From positions 124,001 to 188,000 of the forward strand of contig NZ_CAKAKL010000003.1 of assembly GCF_916619195.1 (NCBI RefSeq): a stretch of DNA of 64,000 nt. Direction: 5' to 3'. Below, piece after piece: positions 61,312 through 64,000 of the stretch (positions within the stretch are counted from its first letter, which is position 1; each line of letters opens with the position of its first letter). The DNA is from Inquilinus sp. Marseille-Q2685 (GTDB taxonomy: Bacteria; Pseudomonadota; Alphaproteobacteria; DSM-16000; Inquilinaceae). The position numbers and the translations under genes are program-made. The notes under the pieces are model-generated. The model was not told the origin of the DNA. It saw only the letters and a list, made by a program, of their open reading frames with translations, and made no database searches.

Positions 61312-62084
61312 CGCGGATGGCACTTCGTCTCTCGATGCTGGCGATGCTGCCGTGGCTGTCGGCCTGCTCCGGCCTGTTCGGCAGCGACAGCGCGCAGCGC
61401 CGCGAACCGTCGCCGGCCGACCAGTTGCCGCAGGCGCAACCGCTGAACGCCGAGAATTCGCGCGACCTCTATCTCGGCATCGTCGACAAGCTGCGGCAGG
61501 GGGGCAAGTCGCGCGCCGCGCTGGCCTATCTCGACGATTACGACAACCGACATCCGGGTGACCTCCGGGCGCAGGTGCTGCGAGCCGACGCCTTTCTCGA
61601 CATCCAGGACTTTGACCGGGCCGAGGCGATCTATCGCGAACTGTTGACCGGCGACCAGGCGGCGGCGGCCTATGACGGCCTCGGCCGTGTCGCCGCCGGG
61701 CGCGGCGACTGGGCCAAGGCCAGGGCGCAGTTCCACGAGGCGGTGCGGCGCGAACCCATCAATGTCAAATACCTGAACGATCTCGGCTTTGCCGAGATGC
61801 GCGTTGCTTCCTACAACGAGGCGCTGTTCACGCTGCGCCAGGCCAATGAGCTGGCGCCAGACAACGCCCAGGTCCGCAACAACCTGATCCTCTGCCTCGA
61901 TGTCGCCGGCCAGGGCGATACCGCGAAATCCATGATCGCCAGGATCGCCGACGCCAAGGAACGGCGTGCGGTCGAGCAGATGGTCAAGGCCGCCCGCGCC
62001 CAGATCCGGGCGCCGACCACCGCCGGCACCAACCCCGCGGCCGCGCCGCGGCGCCTGGCGCAGGCTTCGGAGACCCAGCCATGA
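61308..62084 (+). CDS. tadD: TadD, tetratricopeptide lipoprotein
   Basis: A 258-residue lipoprotein (signal peptide with L-P-W-L-S-A-C lipobox; Cys20) with about three to four tetratricopeptide repeats from residue 50 to 210, such as A-Y-D-G-L-G-R-V-A-A-G-R-G-D-W and N-D-L-G-F-A-E-M-R. TadD is needed as pilotin or assembly factor for the secretin. The upstream continuation of the frame lies inside tadC and is rejected. Overlaps the next gene by four bases. Confidence 0.9.
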   Translation: MTRMALRLSMLAMLPWLSACSGLFGSDSAQRREPSPADQLPQAQPLNAENSRDLYLGIVDKLRQGGKSRAALAYLDDYDNRHPGDLRAQVLRADAFLDIQDFDRAEAIYRELLTGDQAAAAYDGLGRVAAGRGDWAKARAQFHEAVRREPINVKYLNDLGFAEMRVASYNEALFTLRQANELAPDNAQVRNNLILCLDVAGQGDTAKSMIARIADAKERRAVEQMVKAARAQIRAPTTAGTNPAAAPRRLAQASETQP

Positions 62085-62431
62085 TCCGATCGGCCCCGAC
62101 GAGAGCCCGCCTGTCGGCGCTGTGCGCTGCCCTCCTGCTGCTTCCGGCTGCCACGGCGGGGGCGCAGCAGGCGCTGGTGCCGGCCCGGCCGGCTGCGCAG
62201 CCCGACTGGTTCGAATCCAACCGCACCCTTCAGGTTCTCCGGGCGCAGCAGCAGCAGGGGCTTCGCCCGGCCGGCCAGGGCGGCCTTGCGGCCGGCGAGG
62301 CGGAGCAGATCTATCACAACTACATGCAGCAGATCGGCAAGCCGCTTCCGAGCGGGACCGGTCGATCTTATGGCGGGTCTGATCTCGGCTTCGGATCGGG
62401 CATGAACGAGTCATCCGGGGGAAGGCCATGA
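62081..62431 (+). CDS. Small tad-locus exported protein (DUF3613-like)
   Basis: A 116-residue protein with a signal peptide (L-C-A-A-L-L-L-L-P-A-A-T-A-G-A-Q). The mature part has T-L-Q-V-L-R-A-Q-Q-Q-Q-G and A-E-Q-I-Y-H-N-Y-M-Q-Q-I-G-K-P-L-P, a pattern like DUF3613 proteins often coded in tad loci. Role unknown, presumably periplasmic. ATGA overlaps on both sides place it firmly in the operon. Confidence 0.65.
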   Translation: MIRSAPTRARLSALCAALLLLPAATAGAQQALVPARPAAQPDWFESNRTLQVLRAQQQQGLRPAGQGGLAAGEAEQIYHNYMQQIGKPLPSGTGRSYGGSDLGFGSGMNESSGGRP

Positions 62432-64000
62432 GGCCCAGCGTCCTGCGATCGTCCCTCGGCGACCGGGGCGCGATCGCGCCGTTCGCCGCCCTCATGCTGA
62501 TGCCGCTGATCGGCGCGACAGCTCTGGCGACGGATGTCGGCCTCTGGTACGCCCAGCGCCGGCACTTGCAGGCGGCCGCCGACATGGCGGCGCTGTCGGC
62601 CGTGCAGAACCCGGCCGAGGCCTCGGCCATCGCTGGCGACCTGCTGCAGCGCAACGGTTTCGACACTGAGGCGCTGGAGTCCACAACTCTCGGCACCTAC
62701 TGCCCGGACGTCGCCATTGCTCCCTCCGTCCGATTTGTGCCGGGCCTCGCTACCTGTCCGGACGGGACCAACCCGCCGGCGGCGAACGCGGTCATGGTAT
62801 CGGCCAAGACGACCGTGCCGGGCTTTCTGTCCCGCGCCCTGCTGCAGGACGACGGCGGTGGGCAGATCGGCGGCACGCCGGGCTCGGATGATCCGAATCT
62901 CCACCGGGTCAGCGTCCAGGCCACCGCCGCGCGCATCGACGAAGCCGGATTCCAGGCCGGGACCGGCTTGGTCGAGGTCGATACGCAGAGAAGCGCGCTG
63001 CTCAACGCAGTGCTGGGCAATGTACTCGGCACTCAGATCCAGCTTACGGCAGTCCACTACCAGGGACTCCTGAACACCAATATCGACGCGCTGACCTTCC
63101 TCGATGCGCTCGCGGTCCGCGCCGATATCTCAGCAGGCACCTATGACGGGCTGCTGGACACGGATGTCGGCGTCGGCGTGCTGCTGCAGGCGGCGATCGA
63201 TGCCTTGAACAAGGCCGGCAACATCGCCGGCATCGGCCTTCAAGCCATTGAAGGCTTGGTGGTGCTGCAGGGGCAGCTCGTCGGCAACCCCGACCTCAAG
63301 ATCGGCGACCTGATCGATCTCGGAGTCTGGAAGAACCTCCCGATCGGCGGATCGACGACACCGACGGCGCTGGCCGCCGACCTGAACGTCTTCCAGCTCG
63401 TCACGTTGGCCGTCCAGGTGGCCAACAAGCACAACGCCGTCTACATCCCGGCGATCAATGTAGGGCTGCCTGGGATTGCCTCGCTGCAGATCACGGCGAC
63501 GGTGATCGAGCCGCCGCAGTCGCCGCCCTTCGCTTTCGGGCCGGAAGGCATGCGGGTCCACACAGCACAGGTACGGCTGCAGCTCAAGCTGCAACTGCTG
63601 GACCTGTTCGGCCTTCTCGGCCAGGGCGTCCAACTGCCGCTCTACGTCGAAGCCGGCGAAGGCGATGCCGTGCTGAAGGACATCTCCTGCGGGATCGAAC
63701 CGGCCAAGGACGCCACCGTCACCGTCGCCGCCAAGAGCGGCGTGGCCAAGGCCTATATCGGCACGCTGCCGCCCGGTCTGATGAAGAATTTCGACCATGA
63801 GGTCTCGGTCAACGACATCCAGCCAGCGCCGCTGGTCGATGTCAGCGTGCTGGGAATCATCGGTCTTGTGCGGATCAACGGCCGGGCGAAGGTCGAGCTC
63901 GGGAGCGGTTCATATCAGGATCTTGTCTTCGACCGGGAGGACATCGACAACCACGTGGCGCAGTCGGTCGCCAGCGCCGGCATGGTCGACAATCTTCTCG
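62428..64000 (+). CDS. tadG: TadG-like pilus assembly protein (3' end outside window)
   Basis: From the ATG at 62428 the frame stays open to the right edge (at least 524 codons). The N-terminus is the TadE/G type: D-R-G-A-I-A-P-F-A-A-L-M-L-M-P-L-I-G-A as a membrane helix, then D-V-G-L-W-Y-A-Q-R-R-H-L-Q-A-A-A-D-M-A-A-L-S-A. The periplasmic part is long and beta-rich. TadG minor pseudopilin-like proteins help anchor or nucleate Flp pili. No stop is in the window. It overlaps the preceding gene by ATGA. Confidence 0.88.
   Translation, partial: MRPSVLRSSLGDRGAIAPFAALMLMPLIGATALATDVGLWYAQRRHLQAAADMAALSAVQNPAEASAIAGDLLQRNGFDTEALESTTLGTYCPDVAIAPSVRFVPGLATCPDGTNPPAANAVMVSAKTTVPGFLSRALLQDDGGGQIGGTPGSDDPNLHRVSVQATAARIDEAGFQAGTGLVEVDTQRSALLNAVLGNVLGTQIQLTAVHYQGLLNTNIDALTFLDALAVRADISAGTYDGLLDTDVGVGVLLQAAIDALNKAGNIAGIGLQAIEGLVVLQGQLVGNPDLKIGDLIDLGVWKNLPIGGSTTPTALAADLNVFQLVTLAVQVANKHNAVYIPAINVGLPGIASLQITATVIEPPQSPPFAFGPEGMRVHTAQVRLQLKLQLLDLFGLLGQGVQLPLYVEAGEGDAVLKDISCGIEPAKDATVTVAAKSGVAKAYIGTLPPGLMKNFDHEVSVNDIQPAPLVDVSVLGIIGLVRINGRAKVELGSGSYQDLVFDREDIDNHVAQSVASAGMVDNLL

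Overview
The window reads as a chromosomal segment of a very G+C-rich alphaproteobacterium. PopZ with its C-terminal DUF2497-type tail, LexA-like boxes of the alphaproteobacterial GTTC-N7-GTTC form, a Cpa/Tad pilus locus and the general protein flavour point to Rhodospirillales (Azospirillum/Inquilinus-like). That placement is inference; there is no rRNA here to confirm it. Base composition falls visibly in only a few places: the group II intron (about 42.55-44.57 kb), the noncoding stretch at 54.2-54.6 kb, and short intergenic patches.

Layout. 0-5.7 kb: end of a GntR/FCD regulator, an acetyltransferase, a legumain-like lipoprotein, a glyoxalase I, an M20 dipeptidase and a YbaL/Kef-type antiporter. 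6.1-7.4 kb: an OxlT-type oxalate/formate antiporter. 7.6-15.5 kb: a carbon-phosphorus lyase locus, phnF facing phnGHIJKLM, then a DUF1045-type 2H phosphoesterase and a MOSC protein; no phosphonate transporter is present. 15.6-19.5 kb: a fragment of a pyruvate-oxidase-like gene, an MHS-family transporter, a two-domain universal stress protein, a small unknown protein and an EEP-family hydrolase. 19.6-19.9 kb: tRNA-Asn and tRNA-Cys. 20.1-25.9 kb: isoaspartyl methyltransferase, rhodanese, TolC, PopZ and ValS. 26.1-29.3 kb: a CBS/DUF2267 pair, then an ArsR-like regulator with two tandem SRPBCC proteins behind a perfect 12-bp inverted repeat. 29.3-37.5 kb: accessory metabolism and transport (SDR/HxlR, PEBP-like, Ada, two MFS exporters, a LysR protein that has lost most of its DNA-binding domain, a penicillin V acylase/bile-salt-hydrolase-like enzyme, and a 52-residue exported protein).

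37.8-42.5 kb: uvrA and ssb are divergent, as in many proteobacteria, but an exported EndoU-like nuclease gene and a small partner gene lie between them. A perfect LexA-like box sits between uvrA and the nuclease, and a near match precedes ssb. 42.55-44.57 kb: a complete-looking group II intron with its maturase is inserted 13 nt after ssb. 44.6-54.0 kb: an Asp/Glu/hydantoin-racemase-family gene, a dipeptide/oligopeptide ABC operon, and a thuE-thuB-thuA-like sugar operon with a LacI-type operator but no permease genes. 54.7 kb to the edge: a compact tad (tight adherence/Flp pilus) operon, cpaB-cpaC-cpaE-cpaF-tadB-tadC-tadD-small ORF-tadG, with mostly ATGA-type overlaps; tadG runs off the window.

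The stretch I would examine first is the EndoU/partner pair lodged between two repair genes under an apparent SOS box. Next are the LysR protein with an in-frame loss of its recognition helix, the ArsR/tandem SRPBCC module with its near-leaderless promoter arrangement, and the palindrome-rich leader of the tad operon. Functional calls come from motif reading without database searches, so family names are firmer than substrates.
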